Translations under genes and position numbers: made by a program | Source: Kalymmatonema hyalinum WJT4-NPBG1 | GTDB taxonomy: Bacteria; Cyanobacteriota; Cyanobacteriia; Cyanobacteriales; Nostocaceae | DNA length: 64,000 nucleotides | NCBI GenBank assembly: GCA_019359075.1 | Contig: JAHHIB010000002.1 | Coordinates: 1-64,000 of the forward strand | Direction: 5' to 3' | The notes under the pieces: model-generated | Seen by the model: the letters and a program-made list of their open reading frames with translations, nothing else | Databases searched by the model: none | Told to the model about the DNA's origin: nothing | Part shown: one piece after another, positions 32,797 through 43,767 of the stretch | How the letters are laid out: the number at the start of each line of letters is the position of its first letter | How positions within the stretch are numbered: position 1 is the first letter of the stretch

Positions 32797-33908
32797 TTGA
32801 ATACCTCCACGACGACTTGTGCTACTCGGCAGATTTGTTCATCTGTTAGTGCCATCCCGCTAGGAATATAGAAACCACGACGGGCTATTTTTTCTGCAAC
32901 AGGGTAAGACACCCCATCAAACAAGCCCATTTTTCGGAATACCGGCTGCTCGTGCATGGGCCAGAAAAAGGGACGAGTCCCGATTTTATACTGAGCTAAA
33001 CGTCGCATTGCTTGTTCAGCATCAAAAGGCACTTCATCTTTTAAAACCAGACCATACACCCAATAGATGTTATCGGCATAGTCTGTTCGTGGTAATGGCA
33101 GTTGTAGACCAGGTATATCTGACAATAGCTCTGTGTAGCGTTGCCCAATGTGCCTTTTACGAGCTACAAATTCGTCTAATCGCTCTAGTTGGGCAACCCC
33201 AAGAGCTGCTTGCAAATTCGACATCCGCAGGTTCCAGCCCAATTCTTGATGTACAAAGCGTTTTTGTGGTTGGAAGCACAAATTGCGTAAAGAACAACAG
33301 CGCTCTGCGAGCTGCTCATTATCAGTGAGCAGCATTCCCCCCTCGCCAGTGGTGATATGCTTGTTCGGGTAGAAGCTGAAGGTACTGATAGCACCAAAGC
33401 TCCCGCACGGGCGACCTTTATAAGTTTGACCGTGCATCTCGGCTGCATCTTCAATAATTTGCAGCCCATATCTGTCAGCTAAGGCTAGCACTGGCTCCAT
33501 ATCTACAGGTAGTCCATAGATATGAACAACCATGAGCGCTTTTGTTTTCGGTGTGATTTTGTCCTCAATCTGACTGACATCCATATTCCAGGTGTTGGGA
33601 TCACAATCCACCACAACTGGCACAGCACCGCTACGAACAATGGCAGCTGCACAAGAAATAATCGTGAATGTGGGTAGAATGACCTCGTCCCCTGGTTGAA
33701 TTCCTAGTGCTGCAACTGCAGCATCAAGAGCGACGGAACCATTGCTGACAGCTACGCCATATTTGCGCCCCACACGAGCGGCAAACTGTTCTTCAAATTT
33801 TTTGACAAATGGTCCTTCAGAAGATATCCATCCGGTATCAATGCACTCAAGCAAGTATTTTTTCTCGTTGCCATCAAGCAGTGGCTGGTTAACTAGTATT
33901 GGGTTCAT
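32793..33908 (-). CDS. DegT/DnrJ/EryC1/StrS aminotransferase
   Basis: NGSVALDAAVAALGIQPGDEVILPTFTIISCAAAIV; IEDAAEMHGQTYKGRPCGSFGAISTFSFYPNKHITTGEGGML. Confidence 0.95.
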   Translation of the reverse strand: MNPILVNQPLLDGNEKKYLLECIDTGWISSEGPFVKKFEEQFAARVGRKYGVAVSNGSVALDAAVAALGIQPGDEVILPTFTIISCAAAIVRSGAVPVVVDCDPNTWNMDVSQIEDKITPKTKALMVVHIYGLPVDMEPVLALADRYGLQIIEDAAEMHGQTYKGRPCGSFGAISTFSFYPNKHITTGEGGMLLTDNEQLAERCCSLRNLCFQPQKRFVHQELGWNLRMSNLQAALGVAQLERLDEFVARKRHIGQRYTELLSDIPGLQLPLPRTDYADNIYWVYGLVLKDEVPFDAEQAMRRLAQYKIGTRPFFWPMHEQPVFRKMGLFDGVSYPVAEKIARRGFYIPSGMALTDEQICRVAQVVVEVFK

Positions 33909-33911
33909 TGG

Positions 33912-34346
33912 TTACCTAACAACTATCTTCGCTTGCCCTGCGGTAATGCCAGTAAACCGGGTTTTGTCCACTTCACCCACATAAGGACCTTGTTTGACCT
34001 CAATCATTTCAGTTTCTTCTATGATCTCGAAGCCATGACCACCAGTGACTAAAAGGATGACATCACCAGACTCTAAAATGCGACTTTCTAAGTATTGTTG
34101 CTCGTTGTTGTAAAAGTCTACACGCAGCTTGCCCTTTTTAATCATTAGTACTTCCTGAGTGTATTGCACTTCGCGGGTTACAGGATTGTGGACATGGGGT
34201 AATATGACTTTACCCACTGGATGGCGCATATATGCCAACTGCTGAGATAGTTGGTTTGGTGTTAAAAAGTGAATACCCGGCTTGTTAAAATTACGGGAGA
34301 TAATTAGAGCTAGGAGCTGATTATGATAGGTAATTTCTTCAATCAT
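33912..34346 (-). CDS. Cupin-fold (WxcM-like) protein
   Basis: LPHVHNPVTREVQYTQEVLMIKKGKLRVDFY; ESGDVILLVTGGHGFEII. Confidence 0.7.
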   Translation of the reverse strand: MIEEITYHNQLLALIISRNFNKPGIHFLTPNQLSQQLAYMRHPVGKVILPHVHNPVTREVQYTQEVLMIKKGKLRVDFYNNEQQYLESRILESGDVILLVTGGHGFEIIEETEMIEVKQGPYVGEVDKTRFTGITAGQAKIVVR

Positions 34347-34416
34347 TTTGATGGTAATTTTGTTGGAATAATCTCACTTAGCTAAATAGCATTTTTAGCA
34401 AAAGTGCATATTTTTC

Positions 34417-35712
34417 TTAATTTTTCGCTGACAATTCATTTATCATCCAGTTCGACTGAATAAAGAATTTTCCCCACTTGGGATCTAGTTGCAAATCGCC
34501 ATAAGGACCCGGGACTGCCTCTACTTGCAAGGTACAACAGCGTTGGACAAAATCAATATTCTGTGTAAGAGCTGAGTCTGTTATCCACGGACTAAGGAAG
34601 TACCGACCTGGATACAACCCAACATTGTCAACATAACCCTGCACGGTGATCTTGTCTTTAACTCGACCAACTTGCAAGCCATCATGATTTGAGCGAATAT
34701 CAAGAATAGGGTCCCCTAACGCATTATGAACAATGACCCCAAAAGAAGGGTTAACAATCGGCTCATAAAATTCGGCGTGAAGTGTAAAACAAATGCTACC
34801 GCCAACCGGAATACTGATGGTTGGTTTTCCGTTACCGTTAGCAATCTCGAATTGAATAAGTTTGGCTTCCCCAGTCGTAATTCTGTCGTTCCATTCTCTT
34901 AAATCGATACTACTTCTTTCTTGGGTATCCCAGAGATATTTTCCTACGATTTCTGTAGGCTGCCCTATAGCCGCGATACTTCCCGATTTTAATAGTATTG
35001 CTGTACTGCATAAGTACTGTATGCTAGCCATATTATGACTTACAAATAAAACTGTTCTCCCTCCTTTTCCCACCGCATCCATCTTCCCCAAACACTTTTC
35101 TTGAAACTCTGCATCCCCCACCGCCAGCACTTCATCAACGATTAGAATCTCTGGCTCCAAGTGAGCAGCAACCGCAAACGCCAACCGCACATACATACCT
35201 GATGAATATCGCTTTACTGGCGTATCTAAAAACTTCTCTACTTCTGCAAAATCAACAATTTCATCAAACTTATTCTTAATCTCCGCCTTGCTCATTCCCA
35301 GAATCGCACCATTGAGATAGATATTTTCTCTACCTGTTAACTCTGGGTGAAACCCTGTTCCCACTTCTAACAAACTCGCAACTCGACCCTTAATGCCGAT
35401 TTGTCCTGTGGTTGGTTCTGTAATCCGGCTCAAAATCTTTAGGAGTGTAGATTTTCCTGCACCATTACGACCAATAATGCCAACTCTATCGCCCTGCTTA
35501 ATCTCAAACGACACATCGTTGAGTGCCCAAAACTCTTCACGAAAGTTCTTAGCTTCATTTTTTGAGTTTTGACTTAGAGGGTTGAGAGTTGCCAACAAAG
35601 ACTTTGCTTTATTGGCAATTACATCCCGCAGTGCAGTGTAGCGCTCTTGCTGCTGGTGACCAATAATGTATTTTTTGCCTAAATTTTCAACTCGGATTAC
35701 AGTGTCAGACAT
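34417..35712 (-). CDS. Polysaccharide ABC transporter ATP-binding protein (Wzt-like), paralog 1
   Basis: [54 protein letters not shown]-terminal Wzt-type sugar-binding extension. Confidence 0.92.
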   Translation of the reverse strand: MSDTVIRVENLGKKYIIGHQQQERYTALRDVIANKAKSLLATLNPLSQNSKNEAKNFREEFWALNDVSFEIKQGDRVGIIGRNGAGKSTLLKILSRITEPTTGQIGIKGRVASLLEVGTGFHPELTGRENIYLNGAILGMSKAEIKNKFDEIVDFAEVEKFLDTPVKRYSSGMYVRLAFAVAAHLEPEILIVDEVLAVGDAEFQEKCLGKMDAVGKGGRTVLFVSHNMASIQYLCSTAILLKSGSIAAIGQPTEIVGKYLWDTQERSSIDLREWNDRITTGEAKLIQFEIANGNGKPTISIPVGGSICFTLHAEFYEPIVNPSFGVIVHNALGDPILDIRSNHDGLQVGRVKDKITVQGYVDNVGLYPGRYFLSPWITDSALTQNIDFVQRCCTLQVEAVPGPYGDLQLDPKWGKFFIQSNWMINELSAKN

Positions 35713-35803
35713 TTGCTATTCACTTAAATTACGTCTGCTTTTGGTGTAACCAAGTAGCCAGTGATATGTGGAGGCACTAGAGCAGGGACACCAACTTTGA
35801 GCG

Positions 35804-36874
35804 TCAACTCTGATAATTTTCTTGTCTAAGAAACAATTCTTTCATGATTTCTGTGGGAAGCATGAGTTTAATAATGAATTTCCAAGTTTTACCAAAGCAA
35901 ATAATGGTAGGGCAAAAAAAGACTGCTTTCATCAACCATTTAATTGCTTCCAACTTGTTTCCATGTGAATCTTCAAATCTTCCATGTTTTAGCATAGCTG
36001 TAGCATAAAATAATCTCAAACTTAATTTATTTTTAAGTCTGATTAATGGGTTGAAATGTTGATAATATTTTTTCAAAACATTCCTGGCTTCTGCCATAGC
36101 AATGACATTATCCTTACAAGTCTTAGCATCATCATGATGTCTCATTTCTGAGAAACACTTTGGTATGTAGTGAAGCGGATATATCATTCTTATACGCAGC
36201 CAAAAATCTAAGTCCATTGTGTATGATAATGAAAGATCTAAGCCATGTAATTGATGGAAAACATCTTGGCTAAAAAATACAGAAGGTTGCGGTAAATATT
36301 TTTCATGATGATATTCAAGTAAATCTTCAAACGAATATCTTTCTCCTTTGACGTAATCTCTCCAACTTTCTACGCCTTCTTCGTTAGCATTCATCAAATA
36401 TCCATCTCCAGTAAGGAAATGACAATAAGCATTGTCACGCCAAAATCGCCCAACTTCCTGAAGAGTGTTTGGACAAAAAATATCATCAGAGTTCAGCCAA
36501 GCGTAAATCTTTCCTGTCGCTTTATGAAAACCTTTGTTTATCGCATCTGACTGTCCCTTATCCTTCTCGCTGACATAATAGGCAAGCCATTGTGCATACT
36601 TTTCGATAATTTCGAGTGAATTATCAGTTGAGCCGGCATCAATAATGATGTATTCCAAATTCGGATAACCTTGAAGTAGCACTGAACGAATGGTTTCCTC
36701 AAGGAAGTGACCGTAATTGTAGTTCGGCGTCACTATACTGATGCGAGGATACTCAAAATCACCAGGTATCCGCTGCGACAAGGGAGGAGTTTGCTCTGTC
36801 CAGGGCCAACCAGTTTTACCAGGTGGGGGTGAGGGTAAGTCAGCTAACGTGAGTGTTCTAGTGATGAGTGGCAT
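35804..36874 (-). CDS. Glycosyltransferase family 2
   Basis: RISIVTPNYNYGHFLEETIRSVLLQGYPNLEYIIIDAGSTDNSL; KIYAWLNSDDIF. Confidence 0.9.
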   Translation of the reverse strand: MPLITRTLTLADLPSPPPGKTGWPWTEQTPPLSQRIPGDFEYPRISIVTPNYNYGHFLEETIRSVLLQGYPNLEYIIIDAGSTDNSLEIIEKYAQWLAYYVSEKDKGQSDAINKGFHKATGKIYAWLNSDDIFCPNTLQEVGRFWRDNAYCHFLTGDGYLMNANEEGVESWRDYVKGERYSFEDLLEYHHEKYLPQPSVFFSQDVFHQLHGLDLSLSYTMDLDFWLRIRMIYPLHYIPKCFSEMRHHDDAKTCKDNVIAMAEARNVLKKYYQHFNPLIRLKNKLSLRLFYATAMLKHGRFEDSHGNKLEAIKWLMKAVFFCPTIICFGKTWKFIIKLMLPTEIMKELFLRQENYQS

Positions 36875-37015
36875 AATAGGTGAACTTGTTAAAGGTTGAG
36901 TACTTTTTATGTACGTTTTTTAGTTGTTGAAGTCAGAATTTGAAGAACGTTGATGAAGAAGAAGGCTAAAGAAACAATTCTCCTAGTAATTTCTTAAGAT
37001 AACTTTAATGAGTCC

Positions 37016-37061
37016 GTAGTAAGCACTTTAGTGCTTAGGAAAGGGCTGAAGCCCTCACTAC
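37016..37061. repeat. Dispersed 'GTAGTAAG...AGGGCTGAAGCCCT..ACTAC' palindromic repeat
   Basis: gtagtaagcactttagtgcttaggaaagggctgaagccctcactac; second copy at 50494-50550. Confidence 0.7.
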
Positions 37062-37089
37062 AAGCCTTCAAAATTGGTGGGGTGGATTA

Positions 37090-38340
37090 CTAGGCAGACA
37101 CTTTCTGCTTGCTCCTGGTTTGTCTGTTCAATACCTGATGATAGAGTTCGATATATCGCTGTGCCTGGAGTTCTAAAGGGTATTCAGTAAGAGCGATCGC
37201 CCGACAATTTTGACTCATGCGATCGCGCAAATTATCATCCTCCAACAACTGCATAATTCCATGACAAAAATCATCAGCATCCTCTGGTGTAGCTAAGTAG
37301 CCAGTGATATTTGGACGCACCAAATCAGGAACGCCACCAATTTTGAACGAAACCATAGGAGTCCCACAAGCCATGCTCTCTTGTAGCACTAAGGGGAGAT
37401 TATCGGCGCGGGTGGGAAAAATAACCAAGTCAGCAGCAGAATAGGCGATAGATTTCAGGCGATCGCTGCTGACATAACCAAGATTTACGGTAGTCATTCC
37501 CACTGCCTCAGAAATTGCCTCACCACCACGCCCTATAGTTAAAAGCACAGTTTCAGTCTTCAAGGACGGGGGTAAGTTTTGCAAGGCTTTCAGTAGTAAA
37601 TCACCTCCCTTGCGGATATTTGTTAAACTTTCCGCGCCAAACATCAAAACCTTTTTGCCTATTGGAATATTAAGCAAGGAACGGCACTGTTCACGGTCAA
37701 GAGGTTGATATACTTCTGTGTCAATACCATTAGGAATGTAATGAATGGGGAAGCGGTTAAGAATACTTTGTTTAACCTGTTGAGTCAGCCATTGACTGAG
37801 TGCCACAATTGTTAAATTGGCTTTGCTGTAAACCCAATTTTTCAGCTTCCACTCCAGGTGAGTGCTGTCTTTAGGAACAGCGGGATACGCCTCTGGGTAA
37901 GGACACTGACCGCAGCCAGTTTTCCAGCGATCGCAATCATAGCTATAGGCGCAGTGACCTGTAAAACTCCACATATCGTGAAGCGTAAAAACTGCTGGTT
38001 TATTTTCAGTTAATGCTGGAATCGCCAGGTAATTGAAGTAATCATTATGCAGATTGTGAAAGTTAAGGATATCTGCATTCTTGTAGAAACTGTGTTTCGG
38101 AATATCAAAGCTATTGATATGGTTGAGGTAGTTAAAGCCAAGACGCCAACTTACACTCCAGAGCGGTTTTTCAATCCGTTTATTGCGCTGCAATAAGGCT
38201 ACTTTGTCGCTACTGGTTTCAACTTGACCCACCAACAACCGAGAGTCAATGCCTTGAGCCAGCAAACCTTCATGCAGTCGATAGCCTGCGATCGCTGCTC
38301 CACCAGAAATATCAGATTGGTTGATGTGTAAAACGTTCAT
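37090..38340 (-). CDS. Glycosyltransferase family 4 (WcaC-like)
   Basis: HINQSDISGGAAIAGYRLHEGL; FTLHDMWSFTGHCAYSYDCDRWKTGCGQCP. Confidence 0.9.
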   Translation of the reverse strand: MNVLHINQSDISGGAAIAGYRLHEGLLAQGIDSRLLVGQVETSSDKVALLQRNKRIEKPLWSVSWRLGFNYLNHINSFDIPKHSFYKNADILNFHNLHNDYFNYLAIPALTENKPAVFTLHDMWSFTGHCAYSYDCDRWKTGCGQCPYPEAYPAVPKDSTHLEWKLKNWVYSKANLTIVALSQWLTQQVKQSILNRFPIHYIPNGIDTEVYQPLDREQCRSLLNIPIGKKVLMFGAESLTNIRKGGDLLLKALQNLPPSLKTETVLLTIGRGGEAISEAVGMTTVNLGYVSSDRLKSIAYSAADLVIFPTRADNLPLVLQESMACGTPMVSFKIGGVPDLVRPNITGYLATPEDADDFCHGIMQLLEDDNLRDRMSQNCRAIALTEYPLELQAQRYIELYHQVLNRQTRSKQKVSA

Positions 38341-38407
38341 TGTGCTGGCTAATAGTTTGTATCAAGATGGAGTTGGGTTTGTAAACTGTGCCATCCAGTT
38401 CCGTTTT

Positions 38408-39430
38408 TTAATGAATTGCCAAACAATGCTCCACATGACTATCTATCTTTCTTAAATGAGAAAACTGACTTTTCCACTTATCGATGGCAGTTAAATCTAG
38501 CCTTATTTTAGGAGATGAGCTTCCATCAATCCATTGACTAATATATTCAACATTTGCTCTGTCTATTGTTGGTAGTTGAGTATCACGAGCTATTTCTTTG
38601 GCACGGTTATCTATTTCTAAGATTAAAGACCTCTTTTTAGAGCAAAGACACCTTATTCCACCATGAAGCCTGGTACCAACGTAATCAAAAGAGATTCCAG
38701 AATTAATAAACTGATCCAAAGCTACTAGAGACTCCTCCAGTATAATGACTGGAATATTTAGAGCAGATTTAAGCTCAGATATATATTCTGCGTCATACCT
38801 TCCTTGAGGCCAGAAATAGACTCTTTCATATTTAGAGAACAATAATTCTAGCAACTTTTTATCTAATTCAACATTTTTGTTATAGTCAGTCAGCATTAAT
38901 AGTACATTGTCTGATTTAGCAATAGGAAAATATCCAGGGTGCATTTCCGCCAACGGCCACATAGTTGGACAGCCAGTGTTTAAGACATTTTTGATACCCA
39001 TTTGCGGAAGTTTGTCCCTAGTATAGCTATCTCTTACAGAGTGTATGCCTTTTCTAGATAGAGCCGTCTTTAAAAGAATTCGTGTATATAGATTTGGAGA
39101 ATCTTGATACTGCCACCAACCAACTCCTAAAAGGATAGTTTTCTTTAATTGAAATGCTGTTTTAATTCCTATTTTCCACTGTCTATATTCATTCATTTTA
39201 GAGGAAAGCAAATTTGTTCCACCAACAATAATTAATAAACACTCATTCCGAATAAACTCAATTTCTTGTTTTGTTAAAGCACTATGAGTTGAAAATTTAG
39301 TAATATTTTTTATTCCAAAAATTTTATCTAATTCTCTTTGAACAGCATCCTGTATAATTAAATCTCCTAAATTTGAGCTTGGAGCCCCAAGATTGTTTTC
39401 AATTCCTGGATCAAGTAGGCAAATTTTCAT
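38408..39430 (-). CDS. Polysaccharide pyruvyl transferase family protein
   Basis: NLGDLIIQDAVQRELD; IIVGGTNLLSSKMNEYRQWKIGI; FDYVGTRLHGGIRCL. Confidence 0.85.
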   Translation of the reverse strand: MKICLLDPGIENNLGAPSSNLGDLIIQDAVQRELDKIFGIKNITKFSTHSALTKQEIEFIRNECLLIIVGGTNLLSSKMNEYRQWKIGIKTAFQLKKTILLGVGWWQYQDSPNLYTRILLKTALSRKGIHSVRDSYTRDKLPQMGIKNVLNTGCPTMWPLAEMHPGYFPIAKSDNVLLMLTDYNKNVELDKKLLELLFSKYERVYFWPQGRYDAEYISELKSALNIPVIILEESLVALDQFINSGISFDYVGTRLHGGIRCLCSKKRSLILEIDNRAKEIARDTQLPTIDRANVEYISQWIDGSSSPKIRLDLTAIDKWKSQFSHLRKIDSHVEHCLAIH

Positions 39431-39524
39431 GGTTTGTCAGATTAGTAAATAATGATTTTCTGCAACGTTTTGCTAGAGTCAACAAGTGAGTTCAAGATAT
39501 CGATGTGGCAGCAATACATTTCTC

Positions 39525-40805
39525 TTAATGTGGTACAGCTACAGGTGAACTCCACCGATGTGGCATAACAATGCTGCCATATCCGCTTGGTATGACTGGA
39601 CGTCCTCTGAGTGGTCCTTCCTCCACCTCTAAGCTAAAAGCTCCCTCAATATGGTCTTGTAGTTCACCATTGCTCATAATTGCAACGTTCATTCTGTATA
39701 TGCCAGGAATCAACAATATCTCATCAATTTCGCAAACTAACTTCGTACTTGTGTCTAGGTTGCCAGTATCTTGATAGCTACGGACAGAACTATTAAAGTT
39801 TGTCACTGGCTGCCCGTACTGATCATATAGAGTAAAAATGCATGACATTCCTGGTCGTGGTTTAGTCACATGAAAGACGAAATAAGCAGGGCGTCCTGTT
39901 GCTATAGTTGTCGATGTCCAGTCTGCACTACTAAAAACCTCGACTTTACTAAGACGTATTTCTCCTTTTCCTTTTCGCTCTGTTCTTTCTAAAAGGTTTT
40001 GTGAACCAGATTTTTCAAGAGTTTGCAGATAAGTACTGACTGCTTCATATGCAGTTTCGTCAGAGACAACAGTTCCGTATCTTAATAAAATTCCACGCGT
40101 ACACAGCGTTTGAACGACTCCCATATTGTGACTGACAAATAAAACCGTTCTTCCTTCTTTTCCTACCTCCTCCATCTTTCCTAAACACTTCTTCTGAAAC
40201 TGAGCATCTCCTACTGCCAGCACTTCATCTACAATCAAAATTTCTGGCTCTAAATGCGCCGCCACCGCAAACGCCAAACGAACATACATTCCTGATGAAT
40301 ACCGCTTGACTGGCGTATCTAAAAACTTCTCCACCTCCGCAAAGGCAACAATCTCATCAAATTTCTTCTTAATCTCTGCCTTGCTCATCCCCAAAATTGC
40401 ACCGTTGAGATAGATATTTTCTCTACCTGTTAACTCTGGATGAAACCCTGTTCCCACTTCCAATAAACTGGCAACTCGACCCTTAATGCGAATTTGTCCT
40501 GTGGTTGGTTCTGTAATTCGGCTGAGAATCTTCAGTAGTGTGGATTTCCCTGCACCATTACGACCAATAATGCCTACTCTATCGCCCTGCTTAATCTCAA
40601 ATGACACATCTTTCAATGCCCAAAACTCTTCAGAAAAATTCTTAGCTCGGTTTTTCGAGTTTTGAGTGACAGGATTGAGCTTTGTCAGCAGAGATTTTGC
40701 GCTATTAGTAATCACATCTCGCAGTGCTGTATACTGCTCTTGCTGCTGGTGATCAAGAGTGTATTTCTTGCCTAAATTTTCAACTCGGATAACAGTGTCA
40801 GACAT
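39525..40805 (-). CDS. Polysaccharide ABC transporter ATP-binding protein (Wzt-like), paralog 2
   Basis: N-terminal ~240 aa nearly identical to paralog 1; divergent C-terminal domain. Confidence 0.92.
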   Translation of the reverse strand: MSDTVIRVENLGKKYTLDHQQQEQYTALRDVITNSAKSLLTKLNPVTQNSKNRAKNFSEEFWALKDVSFEIKQGDRVGIIGRNGAGKSTLLKILSRITEPTTGQIRIKGRVASLLEVGTGFHPELTGRENIYLNGAILGMSKAEIKKKFDEIVAFAEVEKFLDTPVKRYSSGMYVRLAFAVAAHLEPEILIVDEVLAVGDAQFQKKCLGKMEEVGKEGRTVLFVSHNMGVVQTLCTRGILLRYGTVVSDETAYEAVSTYLQTLEKSGSQNLLERTERKGKGEIRLSKVEVFSSADWTSTTIATGRPAYFVFHVTKPRPGMSCIFTLYDQYGQPVTNFNSSVRSYQDTGNLDTSTKLVCEIDEILLIPGIYRMNVAIMSNGELQDHIEGAFSLEVEEGPLRGRPVIPSGYGSIVMPHRWSSPVAVPH

Positions 40806-41002
40806 TTACTATTGGCTTTTATTTGTTGTTATTGTGCTTGGTTAATAAGGTGACTACTGATTCATGTCATTAATTTTGCCAAGTTGTAGAACTTTCGGTT
40901 CCGAGCGTTCGTACAGGGTTTTGATGATACATAAACCAATCAAAACTAATGCGATAGATCGCTACCTGGATTTGTATTGAATTTACCCATTTAAGCGAGT
41001 TC

Positions 41003-41863
41003 CTAAATCACATCAGCAAACTTGCGTTCCATCTTGCGGAAATACCAAATTCCACTGAAGAAGAGTAAGGCGACTAGTCCTAAAGACAGAACAAAGCCTG
41101 GTAGATACAAATAAGAGTCTCCTCCTAAAATCGCCCAACGGAAGCCATCAATCACCCCTACTATCGGGTTTAAGGAGTAAAGCAAGCGCCACTTTTCTGG
41201 AACAACGCTGCTGCTGAAGCCTACTGGCGAAATATACAGACCGAACTGTACAATAAACGGCACAATGTAGCGGAAATCCCGGTACTGAACATTTAAAGAA
41301 GCCAACCACAGTCCTACTCCTATCGAAGCAGCAAAGGCAACCCCAATAAATAATGGCAGTGTCAAAATGCGCCAGGTAGGGACAAAGTTGTACCACGCCA
41401 TCAACCCCAGTAGAATCATCCCTGAAATCAAAAAATCTACAAAGCTGACGACGACTGCACTTGTCGGTACAATCAAGCGAGGAAAATAGACTTTGGAAAT
41501 CAGGTTGGCATTGGTGATCAGACTATTACTACATTCAGACAGGGAATTAGCAAAAAATTGCCAGGGTAACATTGCTGTAAATACCAAAATTGGGTAGGGA
41601 ACACCCTGCGAAGGCAACTTTGCCAACTGCCCAAACACGATTGAGAACACCACCATTGTCAAAAACGGACGAATCAGCGCCCAAGCCATTCCAATTGCCG
41701 TCTGCTTGTAACGTACAAGAATGTCTCGCCACGCCAGAAAATAGAATAATTCCCGGTAGCGCCATAAGTCTTTCCAGTATTGTTGTTCGGTGCGTCCGGC
41801 TTCAATGATGAACTCTTGCTTGACGGTAGTGTTTTGATAACTCATAACTGGCTTAGCCAACAA
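41003..41863 (-). CDS. Polysaccharide ABC transporter permease (Wzm-like, ABC-2 type)
   Basis: YRELFYFLAWRDILVRYKQTAIGMAWALIRPFLTMVVFSIVFG; 6 TM helices. Confidence 0.92.
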   Translation of the reverse strand: MLAKPVMSYQNTTVKQEFIIEAGRTEQQYWKDLWRYRELFYFLAWRDILVRYKQTAIGMAWALIRPFLTMVVFSIVFGQLAKLPSQGVPYPILVFTAMLPWQFFANSLSECSNSLITNANLISKVYFPRLIVPTSAVVVSFVDFLISGMILLGLMAWYNFVPTWRILTLPLFIGVAFAASIGVGLWLASLNVQYRDFRYIVPFIVQFGLYISPVGFSSSVVPEKWRLLYSLNPIVGVIDGFRWAILGGDSYLYLPGFVLSLGLVALLFFSGIWYFRKMERKFADVI

Positions 41864-42299
41864 AGATAAAATCCTGGTAGTTCAGGCATCCAACCATCCT
41901 TGCATGCCTGAGAGTAAACTCTCCCACGGAAGGGTTTCCTTGGACATGAATCACTCCCATTGCTTGCTGCCAAAGTTCTGGTGGTGCGACAGACAAATTA
42001 TAGATATTTTCTAGCTTGCGGACGTGATACCACTTTTTCTCTTGGCACTGGTTGCACCAAAAAGCTTCTAACCATTCACCATTAAGGGGTATTGCAGTTT
42101 TACTGGCTATTAAAATTAAGGCGTTTTTTCGTCGTATCCCTCGTTGCTGAAGTTGCCCAGCAGTATCTGCAAACAAGGGATACTTTTGACTCACACTGTC
42201 AAGATAGCACCCATGTACTGGGCAATAAATAGCTCGTCGTTTTGTACGTTTCCGATTTCGGTCACACCTTCTGTGCAATTCGACCTCCCGTATTAACAA
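41853..42299 (-). CDS. Hypothetical Cys/His-rich (putative zinc-binding) protein
   Basis: YCPVHGCYLDS...FWCNQCQEKKWYHVRK; located directly upstream of wzm-like gene. Confidence 0.55.
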   Translation of the reverse strand: MLIREVELHRRCDRNRKRTKRRAIYCPVHGCYLDSVSQKYPLFADTAGQLQQRGIRRKNALILIASKTAIPLNGEWLEAFWCNQCQEKKWYHVRKLENIYNLSVAPPELWQQAMGVIHVQGNPSVGEFTLRHARMVGCLNYQDFIFVG

Positions 42300-42459
42300 G
42301 TAAACAAGAAGGTTAGGTGGGAGGGACTGAGATCAACAAGACCATCGAAGCCCAACTCCTCAATCAACATTGAAATATTTAATTTCAAAAAGTATGTTTT
42401 GCGCTTGACGACTTCTTACGCACTTTATGAAGTGCGATGCTGTAGCAAGACTAACAACC

Positions 42460-43767
42460 CTATGATATAGCCCGCCGCAATACTTCAAAATATTGCCTAG
42501 ATATAACCTCAGGTGTGAAATAAGACTGCAAATATTGACGAGCAGAGTTACCCATACGTTGTGCTAAACGCTGATCGCGACTCAGCCGCGAAATAAACTC
42601 CGCCAGATCGTAACTGTCTGCATTCTCAAACGTGTCACCACAGTTTGCATCTGTAATCAGTTGCCTCAAGTATGAATGATTTGGACAAATGACTGCTACT
42701 GGTCGTCCAGTTGCTAAAGCCGGATAAAGTTTGCTGGGAGCAACCAGACTTTCCATACCTGCATCCACGCTTACTAGCGATAAATCACAGGCTGTCAGGG
42801 AATAAGGTAGCACATATCTTTCTTGATATGGAAGAAACAGAAAGTTTTGAAGCCCTAATTGATTGACTTGCTCAATCAGTTCTTCGCGCTTAGTTCCGCC
42901 GCCTATACAGACAAACTGAATAGCCTCTTTTTGTAAGTACTTGGCAGCATTCAATATTGTATGTGTATCATGGCAGCGACCCATGTTGCCTGAGTACATG
43001 ACTGTAAATTTATTTACGAGATTGTACTGATGGGCAAACCAGTTATCTTCCTTGGCAATCGGCACAATCGATTTAGGATCTGCCCAACTATGAATCACAG
43101 AAGTCTTATCAGCAACTTCCGGACAACTCGCCGCCACCTGTCCCTTCATAGCTGGACTAAGAACCACAATACCCTTGGCTTTCCGCAAAATCTGTCTATT
43201 TAGAAGCTTCCAGAATTTAGCCAACCAATGGTGTTTTGGTATCACGTCAAGAGCGATCGCAATATCTGGATAAAGGTCATAGAGTATGCAAACGTAACTC
43301 AGCCCGAATAAGACGTGAGCCAGATAACCCAAAACTGGCAGAAATGGGGGAGCCGTGGTTAGTAAAACGACGTTACGATGACGGGCAGCATTCACCAGAT
43401 AGAGTGCAGCACGCAAGGTGAACAGAATACCATTGATAGCTTTACCGCGAATCCGATCAGGGCAAAGTTGGGTTGTACGCGATCGCTTAATTCGCACCCC
43501 ACCAGACTGTTCAACAGTTGGAGCATAAGGAGTCGCAAAAGCATAGCCTGGTTGACCTGTGAATACCTCAATGTCTACCCCTTGTTGCTCTAAATGTCTG
43601 ACTAGCTCATCAATTAACTGTCCAGTTGCAGCGTAATCTGGGGGGAAAAACTGTGTAATCACAGACAACTTAATGAACTGCCCAACTTTAAAAAATTCGT
43701 AATTTGCAACTTGTAAGTCTTCGTGGTGGCTTTGAACTAACTGCTTAAGCCTGTGGTTGTATTCCAC
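42460..43767 (-). CDS. Glycosyltransferase family 4 (WcaI/WbuB-like)
   Basis: VITQFFPPDYAATGQLIDELVRHLEQQGVDIEVFTGQPGYA; VMYSGNMGRCHDTHTIL. Confidence 0.9.
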   Translation of the reverse strand: MEYNHRLKQLVQSHHEDLQVANYEFFKVGQFIKLSVITQFFPPDYAATGQLIDELVRHLEQQGVDIEVFTGQPGYAFATPYAPTVEQSGGVRIKRSRTTQLCPDRIRGKAINGILFTLRAALYLVNAARHRNVVLLTTAPPFLPVLGYLAHVLFGLSYVCILYDLYPDIAIALDVIPKHHWLAKFWKLLNRQILRKAKGIVVLSPAMKGQVAASCPEVADKTSVIHSWADPKSIVPIAKEDNWFAHQYNLVNKFTVMYSGNMGRCHDTHTILNAAKYLQKEAIQFVCIGGGTKREELIEQVNQLGLQNFLFLPYQERYVLPYSLTACDLSLVSVDAGMESLVAPSKLYPALATGRPVAVICPNHSYLRQLITDANCGDTFENADSYDLAEFISRLSRDQRLAQRMGNSARQYLQSYFTPEVISRQYFEVLRRAIS

